From Deltaproteobacteria bacterium (GTDB taxonomy: Bacteria > Desulfobacterota > UBA8473), in contig DAOWME010000144.1 in the NCBI GenBank assembly GCA_030643245.1, positions 1-7,678 on the forward strand: 7,678 nucleotides of DNA, written 5' to 3'. Each line of letters begins with the position of its first letter. The stretch's first letter is position 1. Below the pieces are notes generated by a model. It saw only the letters and a list, made by a program, of their open reading frames with translations. It made no database searches and was not told the DNA's origin. Below are positions 1-5,932 of the stretch, in pieces. Made by a program: the position numbers and the translations under genes.

Positions 1-48
1 CTATGGGTTAAATTTAGTAGCTTTAGACTGTTCTTTCTTTATGCTCAC

Positions 49-311
49 TTAGATGCGAGTTCTGCACGGGTTAAAATTTAACCACCGTTGAAGCAGCCAT
101 AATTTAAAAAGTGTAAACCAATGTATGAAGGATGCCAGCAATAACAAGATAAATTTCACGAGTTACGCCACAGAAACTGTATATCTAAACCAAAAACACT
201 ATAGATTTGGGCCAGCAATCCCCATGCCAAGAAAAACCAAAGTTGAAGTGGAGTACTATACCACAAAAATGGATAGTACGACAGGAGATTATTCTTAGTG
301 GGTAGAGGTAG
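49..311 (-). pseudogene. Possible decayed small membrane protein (two abutting frames)
   Basis: I do not recognise this. On the minus strand a stop-free frame runs from 311 to a TGA at 156-158 (51 residues, rich in Trp, Leu, Phe and Tyr, including the stretch LQLWFFLAWGLLAQIYSVFG). A second frame begins with a GTG at 159-157 that overlaps that stop as GTGA and runs to a TAA at 49-51 (36 residues, starting VKFILLLLASFIHWFTLF). Both look like transmembrane segments. The first frame has no ATG or GTG start (only TTG/CTG codons) and no clear ribosome binding site, so the likeliest reading is a broken or frameshifted membrane protein lying downstream of the transporter. The DNA is AT-rich, and AT-rich noncoding DNA can mimic hydrophobic peptides, so confidence is low. 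The rest of the first 399 bases shows only a 15-base inverted repeat at 69-83 (7-base arms around one A). Confidence 0.22.
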
Positions 312-399
312 CTACATTTTAAATTTGCTGGTGGTTCCTGTTTCCTCTGATCAAAGGGATTGAGAGACAGATGGCCTGCGGTATATCAGGTAAGGGTCC

Positions 400-1599
400 C
401 TATCTCTTTGAGGATTTTACAAGGGGAAATATCAGTGTAGTTACAGTCACGCAGAGTGCGAATCCCGCCATAACTCCGAAACTCGCCTCGTAAGACCCGG
501 TACAGTCTCTAACCAACCCCACGAAATAGGGACCTAGAAGCATTCCAACAGCCAAACACGTAGATATGACCCCAAAGGCAAAACCAAGATTCTTGGACTC
601 CATAATATCCGACGGTAATGAGAATACCGACACAGGGATTAGGGCCACTGAAATCCCGATCATGACCATCAAAAAAATGAGTGAGGTGGTGGCGTAGGGC
701 ACAAAATAAATGAGAATTGCCAAGGAAAAGCCACCCACTGCTATTAGCGTTTCCTTACAACCGAATTTGTCTATGAGACCTCCAACAACCGGACTTAGAA
801 TGAGGGAACCACACACAAGAAAACTGGTAAGAAATCCAGCAAACTCGATACTGAAGTCTCTGTTGGTCAAAAAAAAATCCGGTGCAAAGGTTACAAACGA
901 GATTGTTGATGCGTTGAACCACATCCAGGCAATCCCTACGATCCATATGGAGATGCCCTTTTCCATGAAAGTGGAAAGCCCGGGGGCCTTCTCTGCTAGA
1001 GGCGTGCCCGGCGCAGAAGGGGCCGGTTTATAAAAGAGAAGAAAGGCGACCAGAGCCATGAAGGAGGCAACGCCACCGATTGAAATGGATGTCCGCCAAC
1101 CGAAATTCTGTGCTAAGGCTCCGAATGTAGTAAAGGATATTATGGTGCCTAGGGGCATTGCAGTATTGAATATCCCCATGGCTGTGCCTAGCTCTCTTCC
1201 ATCAAACCATCGAGATACAAATCTGGGCAAACCTATGGTAAGGATCAGGGCACCCGTACCGGAAAGAATTCTCCCTAAAGCAAGGCATAAAAAGTTTCTT
1301 CCAAGGACCATTATTACAGTGCCGGTAATCATCAATATGAAACAGGCTACGGTAATCTCTCTGGTCCCATAGCGATCAAAGAGCAGCCCCCCTGGAATGG
1401 ACAGAAATATTGCCGGTACGGCAAAGATGCCCATAAGAAGTCCAGCCTGGCTGTGTGACATTTGCAATTCCTCCTTGATCAAACTTAGAACAGGGGGGAT
1501 GCATTGGAACACAAATGCAAATGCCAGCATTGCCATATAGGTTAGTGCCAGGATATTCCACCGGTAACTTTCGTCCACAAGACCGTTTCCCGTCTCCAC
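400..1599 (-). CDS. Major facilitator superfamily (MFS) transporter
   Basis: A 399-residue inner-membrane secondary transporter of normal MFS length, expected to have 12 helices in two six-helix halves. Seen: the motif-A loop GGLLFDRYGTRE at residues 70-81 between helices 2 and 3 and its echo in the second half, GGLIDKFGCKE at 273-283; the helix-4 motif LGRILSGTGA at 108-117 with the conserved Arg110; a helix-5 region AMGIFNTAMPLG at 140-151 followed by FGWR at 166-169; and a Pro/Ala-rich central cytoplasmic loop at about 191-208. The nitrate-porter Asn/Gly signature is absent. The general look is of the CynX/NarK-like or organic-anion type porters, but the substrate cannot be told. The start is GTG at 1599-1597; an in-frame stop directly precedes it, and no good Shine-Dalgarno is seen. 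A GTG eight codons in is the alternative. It lies 16 bases after the small upstream gene, suggesting coupled translation. No clear terminator follows. Confidence 0.95.
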   Translation of the reverse strand: METGNGLVDESYRWNILALTYMAMLAFAFVFQCIPPVLSLIKEELQMSHSQAGLLMGIFAVPAIFLSIPGGLLFDRYGTREITVACFILMITGTVIMVLGRNFLCLALGRILSGTGALILTIGLPRFVSRWFDGRELGTAMGIFNTAMPLGTIISFTTFGALAQNFGWRTSISIGGVASFMALVAFLLFYKPAPSAPGTPLAEKAPGLSTFMEKGISIWIVGIAWMWFNASTISFVTFAPDFFLTNRDFSIEFAGFLTSFLVCGSLILSPVVGGLIDKFGCKETLIAVGGFSLAILIYFVPYATTSLIFLMVMIGISVALIPVSVFSLPSDIMESKNLGFAFGVISTCLAVGMLLGPYFVGLVRDCTGSYEASFGVMAGFALCVTVTTLIFPLVKSSKR

Positions 1600-1615
1600 T
1601 CAAAGGTTACTTGAT

Positions 1616-1840
1616 TCACTCTATTTCCCACTTTATCCAGCCCCCTGTGCATAATTCTCCTGAGCAAAACTGTTCAATAACAGCATCCTGGTTTTTTTCC
1701 CTTATCTTCTTCAGGATCTCGTCAATACTTTTGTATTCACAATCGAGATAGTAGTCTGTCAACTCTCCGTCTCTGTATACCATAACGTCTATACTCTTGT
1801 CGAAGTTAATATACTGTTCGATGATCACCTCTTTACTCAT
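1616..1840 (-). CDS. Small acidic protein of unknown function
   Basis: A 74-residue soluble protein that I do not recognise. The ATG at 1840-1838 is chosen because AAGGTGG sits five bases upstream; the longer frame opening at 1876 would place this ribosome binding site inside the gene. Seen: no signal peptide or membrane segment; an N-terminal part that reads as alternating beta strands (EVIIEQYINFDKSIDVMVYR, residues 4-23), then a charged helix-like stretch IDEILKKIREKNQDAVIEQF (39-58), then a Cys-containing tail FCSGELCTGGW (58-68). Cysteines are at 34, 59 and 64; Cys59 and Cys64 are four residues apart, which might bind metal or form a disulfide, but this is guesswork. It is the first gene of a likely two-gene operon with the MFS transporter, so a role linked to the transported compound is possible. 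Ribosome binding site quality and codon-like composition favour a real gene. Confidence 0.7.
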   Translation of the reverse strand: MSKEVIIEQYINFDKSIDVMVYRDGELTDYYLDCEYKSIDEILKKIREKNQDAVIEQFCSGELCTGGWIKWEIE

Positions 1841-1845
1841 ATTTG

Positions 1846-1852
1846 CCACCTT
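1846..1852 (-). promoter_or_regulatory. Ribosome binding site fixing the start of the 74-residue gene
   Basis: Read on the minus strand this is AAGGTGG, ending five bases before the ATG at 1840-1838. It decides between that ATG and the in-frame upstream candidate at 1876, which has no comparable site. Confidence 0.7.
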
Positions 1853-1977
1853 AGAGGGTGTTTGAAAACCTCTCACCTACCTGAGTTGACCTTTTTCCCA
1901 ATCACTGTGTCAGTCCCCACAATCCCTTGTCTTCGCCCACGAAACGCAGGCACTAAGGGCCGGCGGCATGATCTTGT

Positions 1978-2046
1978 GAAAAATTGATCATTTCTGAATT
2001 GGAAACCAACTCGTGCCCATTTTCTCAAGAAGTCTATTTATGGATG
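1978..2046 (-). repeat. Dispersed repeat family A, copy 1
   Basis: Positions 1984-2046 match the reverse complement of 7494-7556 at 60 of 63 bases without gaps, and the similarity extends a few bases into the A-run at 1978-1983. Its right end (13 bases, 2034-2046) is also complementary to 2213-2225 in the partial copy downstream, so the two can form the arms of an inverted repeat with about 170 bases between. It has no coding capacity of its own. It lies in the spacer upstream of the transporter operon and resembles a miniature non-autonomous element or part of one. Confidence 0.8.
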
Positions 2047-2196
2047 TGGATGAGCACTAATTAGCATAGTCGAATAGTTAAAGCAAGATGAATATGAGGG
2101 CTTCAGAGTCCTTCATAAGATATGAATGATAAGTAAAAAAAGGGGGAGGGTACTATAAATGATGCGTCTTATCTTCAGGCAATTTATCTTTTCCTT

Positions 2197-2225
2197 GTCC
2201 CTAATTCGTGCCCATCCATAAATGG
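2197..2225 (+). repeat. Dispersed repeat family A, partial copy
   Basis: Twenty-nine bases match 7478-7506 at 27 positions in the same orientation. Together with copy 1 at 1978-2046, which is in the opposite orientation, it suggests an element spanning about 1978-2225 with inverted arms and a unique AT-rich core. The following bases (2226-2245) still resemble the reverse complement of the far right palindrome arm near 7643-7665, so the true border may lie further right. Confidence 0.65.
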
Positions 2226-2263
2226 CTATTTTCCGCAATCTCTGCGTCAGACTCTAGATATAG

Positions 2264-2283
2264 GGGCACATTGCAATGTGCCC
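2264..2283. repeat. Perfect 20-base palindrome
   Basis: GGGCACATTG followed immediately by its exact reverse complement CAATGTGCCC, with no loop. One mismatch further out, two more base pairs extend it. There is no T-run after it, so it is not a normal terminator. It could be a protein binding site for a dimer, a cruciform-forming site, or the core of a palindromic repeat unit. It is far from any start codon (534 bases before the ankyrin gene). Confidence 0.6.
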
Positions 2284-2466
2284 ATACTTACCCAATGTAT
2301 TCCTGCGGATAAAATCTTCGTCTTCCTTTACCTTGCAAAAAATATCTCATTTCTGGATGCACACTAGTTCAGATGTTCGGTGCCCGATCACACGGTACAG
2401 GGTTCTTCTCTGAGGGTGAAGATACGTGGGAAAGGGTTATTATTGTATGATGGAAATTAATTAAGA

Positions 2467-2495
2467 TTGACCAGTGAAGATATCTATTTTAAAAT
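2467..2495 (+). promoter_or_regulatory. Sigma-70-type promoter candidate
   Basis: TTGACC (2467-2472, five of six to consensus) is followed after exactly 17 bases by TAAAAT (2490-2495, five of six to consensus). The -10 is embedded in a perfect 14-base palindrome CTATTTTAAAATAG at 2484-2497. Transcription would begin near 2502 and run toward the ankyrin gene, giving a leader of nearly 300 bases that includes the doubtful frame at 2553-2735. This is the best promoter match I found in the window. Confidence 0.5.
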
Positions 2496-2552
2496 AGTTT
2501 CTAGTATGATATTATGTAGAAAGGAATCGTTCTGATACCTCTCGTTTTCACC

Positions 2553-2735
2553 ATGATGCGCAACATCGCAAGTGACGTTCTCTGTTCAATTGGCTGTCAA
2601 TTGCTCGCAGTCGAGTGTAAGGGTAGCGGAAAGATGGATGCCATTACCTCACTGCATTGCTCCAACGACTCACTCTCACCCGAAATCATCGGCACGCCCG
2701 AGAAACAAGAAGCTCCAATTGTGACTATTAGCTAA
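2553..2735 (+). CDS. Doubtful 60-residue frame, unknown
   Basis: I do not recognise this. It is an ATG-to-TAG frame lying between the promoter candidate and the ankyrin gene. The peptide begins MMRNIASDVLCSIGCQ and contains four Cys, with no signal peptide or membrane segment. No ribosome binding site lies at the proper distance: AAAGGA at about 2519-2524 is 28 bases upstream. The opposite strand also has a long partly open frame here, so the sequence may be a gene remnant in either direction or simply noncoding leader. I list it because it is the only open stretch in an otherwise empty 950-base spacer. Confidence 0.18.
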   Translation: MMRNIASDVLCSIGCQLLAVECKGSGKMDAITSLHCSNDSLSPEIIGTPEKQEAPIVTIS

Positions 2736-2785
2736 GACATTCCAGGGGGTATTGGAGTAGTTTTCATATCTGTTTCTGCAGGAAA

Positions 2786-2793
2786 GGGAGGTG
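2786..2793 (+). promoter_or_regulatory. Strong ribosome binding site of the ankyrin gene
   Basis: GGGAGGTG ends four bases before the ATG at 2798 (GGAGG core six bases away). It supports this start, which also places a signal peptide at the N-terminus. Confidence 0.8.
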
Positions 2794-2797
2794 CATC

Positions 2798-3625
2798 ATG
2801 AAAAGAGGTTTGGTTGTTGTCGTGGCTGTCTTGGTATTGCTCGCCGGTTCCGTTTTTGCGTCATACGTGAAAAAGGGGGTGAGCGACACACAGAAAAATA
2901 AGGTTTTATTAACCGAGTGCGCCGATGACATCGGCACAACGTTTAGCAAAAAGGCCTCTCCTCTGCACTTTGCTATGAAGAACGGGGACGACGAATTGGT
3001 AAGGCGCTTGATCGCACATGGAGCCGATGTTAACGCCAAAGATGAACTTGGTATCGCCCCACTGAGTGTGTCTCTGTATGAGGGAAAAAATCAATTGGCC
3101 CGACTGCTGATTGTTCATGGCGCCGATGTGAACTCAAAGGACAATTCTGGAATTACGCCTCTCTTCGTTGCAGTGTTCAAGGGTCAGGTAGAAATCGTGA
3201 AGTTCTTGATTCTAAAGGGCGCTAATGTCAACGCAAAGGACAAGAATGGCGTAACGCCGTTGCACTATGCAGTATTTGATGGCATGAAAGCATCGACAAA
3301 GCTGCTGATTGCCAAGGGTGCTGATATTAATGCGAAAGATGTTAACGGTATGACACCGTTGCACGACGCAGTTGGAGAAGGTCAGAGAGAATTGGCTGAA
3401 CTGCTGGTAACCAAAGGCTCTAATGTTAACGCAAAAAACAGAAGGGGGCGCACACCATTGCACTATGCTGTCTTTACCAGCCGGAAAGAAATAGCTGAAC
3501 TGCTTGTTGCCAATGGCGCGGACATTTACATAAAGGACAACACTGGCGTCACACCATTGGGCGTTGCCACATATGAAGGGAAGAAAGAACTGGTGGAAGT
3601 CTTGAAAGACAAGGGTCTTCATTGA
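2798..3625 (+). CDS. Exported ankyrin-repeat protein
   Basis: A 275-residue protein made of a signal peptide plus ankyrin repeats, a fold that binds other proteins. Residues 1-21 (MKRG, then a Val/Leu-rich core, then SVFA) look like a Sec signal with cleavage after Ala21; there is no lipobox Cys, so a periplasmic location or an uncleaved membrane anchor is expected. After a short linker (22-53), 33-residue repeats follow at 54-86, 87-119, 120-152, 153-185, 186-218 and 219-251, with a shorter capping repeat at 252-275. Each carries the usual TPLH-type turn and the GADVNAKD-type hairpin. No catalytic domain is fused to it. It is probably transcribed alone: the next gene is 399 bases away across palindromic repeats. 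Periplasmic ankyrin proteins in other bacteria are sometimes linked to oxidative stress (AnkB beside catalase) or act as inhibitors or immunity proteins, but nothing here decides its partner. Confidence 0.93.
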   Translation: MKRGLVVVVAVLVLLAGSVFASYVKKGVSDTQKNKVLLTECADDIGTTFSKKASPLHFAMKNGDDELVRRLIAHGADVNAKDELGIAPLSVSLYEGKNQLARLLIVHGADVNSKDNSGITPLFVAVFKGQVEIVKFLILKGANVNAKDKNGVTPLHYAVFDGMKASTKLLIAKGADINAKDVNGMTPLHDAVGEGQRELAELLVTKGSNVNAKNRRGRTPLHYAVFTSRKEIAELLVANGADIYIKDNTGVTPLGVATYEGKKELVEVLKDKGLH

Positions 3626-3648
3626 CAACAGGCTCTTTAGACAAAAAA

Positions 3649-3910
3649 TTTCGACCTTTGCAGTTGAGCAGGTTTACCGCTTGCCGGCTACTTATTTCGT
3701 TTGCTTAGGAACGTGGCCGAAATAACTTCCTCAAGTTGGCGCTCAGATTTAGGTCAGATTTGTTCGATCTGAAAACACAAAACCACAGGAATATTTGGAT
3801 GTTGGCCAGGTCCTTACGTATAACAAGCAAACGAAACAAGCAGCCGGCGCTTAACGCAATCATTAGAGACACTTCAAGACACTAGGTTTGTGTAACTGCA
3901 CAGGTCGAAA
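3649..3910. repeat. Nested palindromic element, MITE-like
   Basis: Outer arms 3649-3665 and 3894-3910 are inverted copies matching at 16 of 17 bases. Inside them, 3683-3707 and 3824-3848 are inverted copies matching at 22 of 25. The core holds a partial copy of family C (3718-3793). The whole 262-base unit fills the spacer between the ankyrin and protease genes. It contains only a 58-codon stop-to-stop frame without ATG (3709-3885). Two concentric inverted repeats around a fragment of another repeat suggest a miniature element, perhaps with a second element inserted. It could also fold in RNA and stop or stabilise the ankyrin transcript. Confidence 0.75.
3718..3793 (+). repeat. Dispersed palindromic repeat family C, half copy
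   Basis: These 76 bases match the reverse complement of 5688-5763 at 73 positions (96%). Only the half with the CGAAATAACTTCC terminus is present; the sequence diverges just where the hairpin loop of the full copy begins. It therefore looks like a half-element, either truncated or used as a building block of the nested palindrome around it. Confidence 0.88.
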
Positions 3911-3976
3911 AATTTTGAAACTCATTTGAAGTATGTCTTTAAACCATTTGTAGCTCATAATTGAGTTTCAAAATTT
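3910..3976. repeat. Perfect 15-base inverted repeat upstream of the protease gene
   Basis: AAATTTTGAAACTCA at 3910-3924 is exactly complementary to 3962-3976, with 37 bases between. It starts at the last base of the nested palindromic element and ends 48 bases before the protease start. It could be another layer of the repeat or a transcript stem near the protease leader. There is no U-run after it, so a standard terminator is unlikely. Confidence 0.65.
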
Positions 3977-4011
3977 CTGATAGGGGAGTTAAACTTTAAT
4001 GTCAACAACTT

Positions 4012-4018
4012 AGGGGGT
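4012..4018 (+). promoter_or_regulatory. Ribosome binding site of the M16 protease gene
   Basis: AGGGGGT ends six bases before the ATG at 4025, agreeing with a start that gives a complete signal peptide. Confidence 0.65.
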
Positions 4019-4024
4019 AGTTCT

Positions 4025-5521
4025 ATGCGCGTTGTCAAAAAATCTGTGATTATTATCTTTGTACTCGTCCTTCTCCCATTGGTTACCCCCAAAATAGAAG
4101 CTTTGACCCTTAAGGATCGGGTAAAGGAACATACCCTGAAAAATGGGATGAAGGTTCTCATGTTGGAGCGGCATTATTCTCCCACGGTATCTTTCTTTAT
4201 GGGCTTTAAAGTTGGCTCTGTCGATGAGTACCCCGCGATCTCAGGAACAGCCCATCTATTGGAGCATATGCTCTTCAAAGGCACAAAGACTTTGGGAACA
4301 ATGGATTATAGGGGAGAAAAGGAGATACTGGGTGAAATAGACAAGACAGGGGTGAAACTGGATAGAGAGAGATTTAAAGGAAAGGAGGCGGATCAGGTCA
4401 GAATAGATGAACTGAGCTCTAAATTGGCAACGTTGCAGAAGAGGCATAAAGGATATGTGATAAAGGATGAGATAGACTCGCTATACTCAAAGAACGGTGG
4501 AGTAGGTTTCAACGCCTCCACAAGTTACGATCTTACAAGATACAGGGTCAGCCTGCCATCGAACAGGATCGAACTATGGGCGAAGATAGAGTCAGACAGG
4601 ATGTTGAACCCGGTATTTAGGGAATTCTATTCTGAGAGGGACGTCGTTACGGAAGAGAGGAGGCAAAAAACCGAGTCCAACCCTGAAGGGAAACTCTTTG
4701 AGAGCTTCATGGCAGAGGCTTTCATGGTTCACCCATACAGAAGGCCCATAGTTGGATGGGGCTCCGTTGTGAAATTTCTAAATGCGAAAGATACAGAGAG
4801 GTTTTTCAGGACTTACTACGCTCCCAACAATACAGTGGTTGCCATAGTTGGTGACATCGACCCTTTGGAAGTATTAGATATCGCGAAAGGATATTTTGAA
4901 GGGATCCCGGCACAGTCGCTGCCACCCTCCACACCATTACAGGAACCGGAACAGGAAGGAGAAAGACGAGTAAAAGTAAGGTTCGATGCGAATCCCCGCC
5001 TGATCATAGGTTACCACAAACCGACCGTACCTGATTTTGATGATTATGTCTTCGATGTCATTGACGGCATATTATCGAGAGGCCGGACTTCCAGGTTTTA
5101 CAAGAGGTTGATAGACGAAGAGAGGATCGCTGTCAGTGTAGATACTGTCAACGGACTTCCCGGAGCAAGGTACCCGAATCTTTTTGCCATCTTCGCTACC
5201 CCGAGACACCCCCATACCAATGCTGAATTGGAGCAGGCGATCTATGGGGAGATAGAGACATTGAAGAGAGAACCGGTAAATGAGTGGGAACTCAGAAAGA
5301 TAAAGAACCAGTTACAGACCGACTTTATAAGGAGACTCAACTCTAATTCGGGGTTGGCGAGCATGCTTTCTTATTATCAGACAGTTATCGGTGATTGGAG
5401 GTATATGGAGGAGGGGTTAGATATCATAGAACGAATAACCCCCGAGGACATAATGAAGGCTGCCGACAAATACCTTGTTGAGGATAACAGAACCGTGGCA
5501 GAACTAGTGAAGAAGAAATGA
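4025..5521 (+). CDS. Exported M16-family zinc metallopeptidase (insulinase/pitrilysin type)
   Basis: A 498-residue protein. Residues 1-26 (MRVVKKS, hydrophobic core, PKIEA) form a likely signal peptide, so it should act in the periplasm or outside. The inverted zinc motif HLLEH is at 77-81 (His77 and His81 bind zinc, Glu80 is the catalytic base), followed by MLFKG; the third zinc ligand is probably Glu211 in the ERDVVTEERR stretch (204-213). FNASTSYDLTRY at 162-173 is the usual strand after the active site. Between them, about 95-157 is a charged, helical, coiled-coil-like insertion, seen in a longer-form M16 subfamily. The second domain, with HKPTVPD at 331-337 and RGRTSRFYKRLIDEE at 352-366, is the inactive C-terminal M16 half that closes the clam shell. 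Many such enzymes have a second, HxxEH-lacking M16 gene beside them; none is here. Length and motifs are complete. Substrates are probably peptides or unfolded envelope proteins. Confidence 0.96.
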   Translation: MRVVKKSVIIIFVLVLLPLVTPKIEALTLKDRVKEHTLKNGMKVLMLERHYSPTVSFFMGFKVGSVDEYPAISGTAHLLEHMLFKGTKTLGTMDYRGEKEILGEIDKTGVKLDRERFKGKEADQVRIDELSSKLATLQKRHKGYVIKDEIDSLYSKNGGVGFNASTSYDLTRYRVSLPSNRIELWAKIESDRMLNPVFREFYSERDVVTEERRQKTESNPEGKLFESFMAEAFMVHPYRRPIVGWGSVVKFLNAKDTERFFRTYYAPNNTVVAIVGDIDPLEVLDIAKGYFEGIPAQSLPPSTPLQEPEQEGERRVKVRFDANPRLIIGYHKPTVPDFDDYVFDVIDGILSRGRTSRFYKRLIDEERIAVSVDTVNGLPGARYPNLFAIFATPRHPHTNAELEQAIYGEIETLKREPVNEWELRKIKNQLQTDFIRRLNSNSGLASMLSYYQTVIGDWRYMEEGLDIIERITPEDIMKAADKYLVEDNRTVAELVKKK

Positions 5522-5603
5522 TGGCTTTGATTATTGTTTCGGCCAAGTATCTCCCTTAAAAATTGCCATACATCTGACTGAATGAGGTGCTTGGGGGCAA
5601 GGC

Positions 5604-5763
5604 CGAAATAACTTCCCCATTTGTACATCTCATCTTCAGGCCATCTTTGCCCGATCTTCAAACACAAAATCCTCAAAATAGTTCGACTATTCCTGCGGTT
5701 TTGCGTTTTCAGATCGAACAAATCTAACCTAAATCTGAGCGCCAACTTGAGGAAGTTATTTCG
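5604..5763. repeat. Full-length palindromic repeat family C (160 bases), MITE-like
   Basis: The element is bounded by perfect 13-base terminal inverted repeats, CGAAATAACTTCC at 5604-5616 and its complement at 5751-5763. Inside, 5652-5681 and 5687-5716 are imperfect complements (21 of 30) around a five-base loop, with a perfect AATAG/CTATT stem at the tip. The right half matches 3718-3793 at 96% in inverted orientation. No transposase gene or obvious target duplication is seen. It lies 82 bases after the protease stop and may serve as a stem-loop end for that transcript. A frame read leftward from a TTG at 5745 crosses the element and runs on antisense to the protease; I regard it as incidental. 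Confidence 0.85.
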
Positions 5764-5867
5764 TCCCTTTCCCTAATCGCGATGGTTCCTCAAACCGTAA
5801 TATGTGCAAGATATTTGTGGCTTTGCGACAAAGGGTATAGTCTGCGTATTTACAGGAGGTTTCAAGG

Positions 5868-5921
5868 GTGTTTACGGATTCTGCCCGGATGGTAAGAAAA
5901 GAAGACGAAGCAACTTCTTAA
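5868..5921 (+). CDS. Possible 17-residue leader peptide or gene stub
   Basis: A GTG start at 5868 follows AGGAGG (5854-5859) with eight bases between, the best Shine-Dalgarno match in the window, yet the frame ends after 17 codons (VFTDSARMVRKEDEATS). The stem-loop at 5883-5932 overlaps its second half and stop codon. This could be a leader peptide with a translation-sensitive hairpin, or the surviving start of a gene whose body was deleted. No run of one amino-acid codon, as in classic attenuators, is present. Confidence 0.25.
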   Translation: MFTDSARMVRKEDEATS

Positions 5922-5932
5922 CAGGTCCGGGC
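5883..5932 (+). promoter_or_regulatory. Stem-loop overlapping the leader-like frame
   Basis: GCCCGGA at 5883-5889 pairs exactly with TCCGGGC at 5926-5932, and TAAGAA at 5893-5898 pairs exactly with TTCTTA at 5915-5920, with a 16-base loop that can itself pair in an alternative way. No U-run follows, so it is not a simple terminator. Its overlap with a short frame bearing a strong ribosome binding site makes a regulatory leader conceivable. Confidence 0.4.

Noticed and set aside
334..365. Weak hairpin after the transporter stop as a terminator
   Set aside because: The CCTTTGATCAGAGG stem is short, contains a G-T pair and has no T-run.
2131..2155. Run of A followed by G-rich sequence, looking like a leftward terminator
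   Set aside because: Read leftward it gives C-rich DNA and then seven T, but there is no complementary G-rich stem upstream of the T-run.
3212..3628. 138-codon minus-strand frame opposite the ankyrin gene
   Set aside because: It mirrors the 99-base ankyrin repeats on the coding strand; the repetitive composition keeps stops away in the shadow frame.
3925..4010. Promoter for the protease gene
   Set aside because: CATAAT at 3956-3961 could be a -10, but no -35-like hexamer lies 16-18 bases upstream.
2798..5521. Ankyrin protein plus M16 protease as a new toxin, defence or inhibitor system
   Set aside because: Both are exported and adjacent, but they are separated by 399 bases of repeats, lack any shared signal and match ordinary families; adjacency alone is not evidence.
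5377..5745. 122-codon minus-strand frame over the end of the protease gene and the palindromic repeat
   Set aside because: Most of it is repeat sequence plus antisense of a well-supported protease gene, with a TTG start and no recognisable protein motif.
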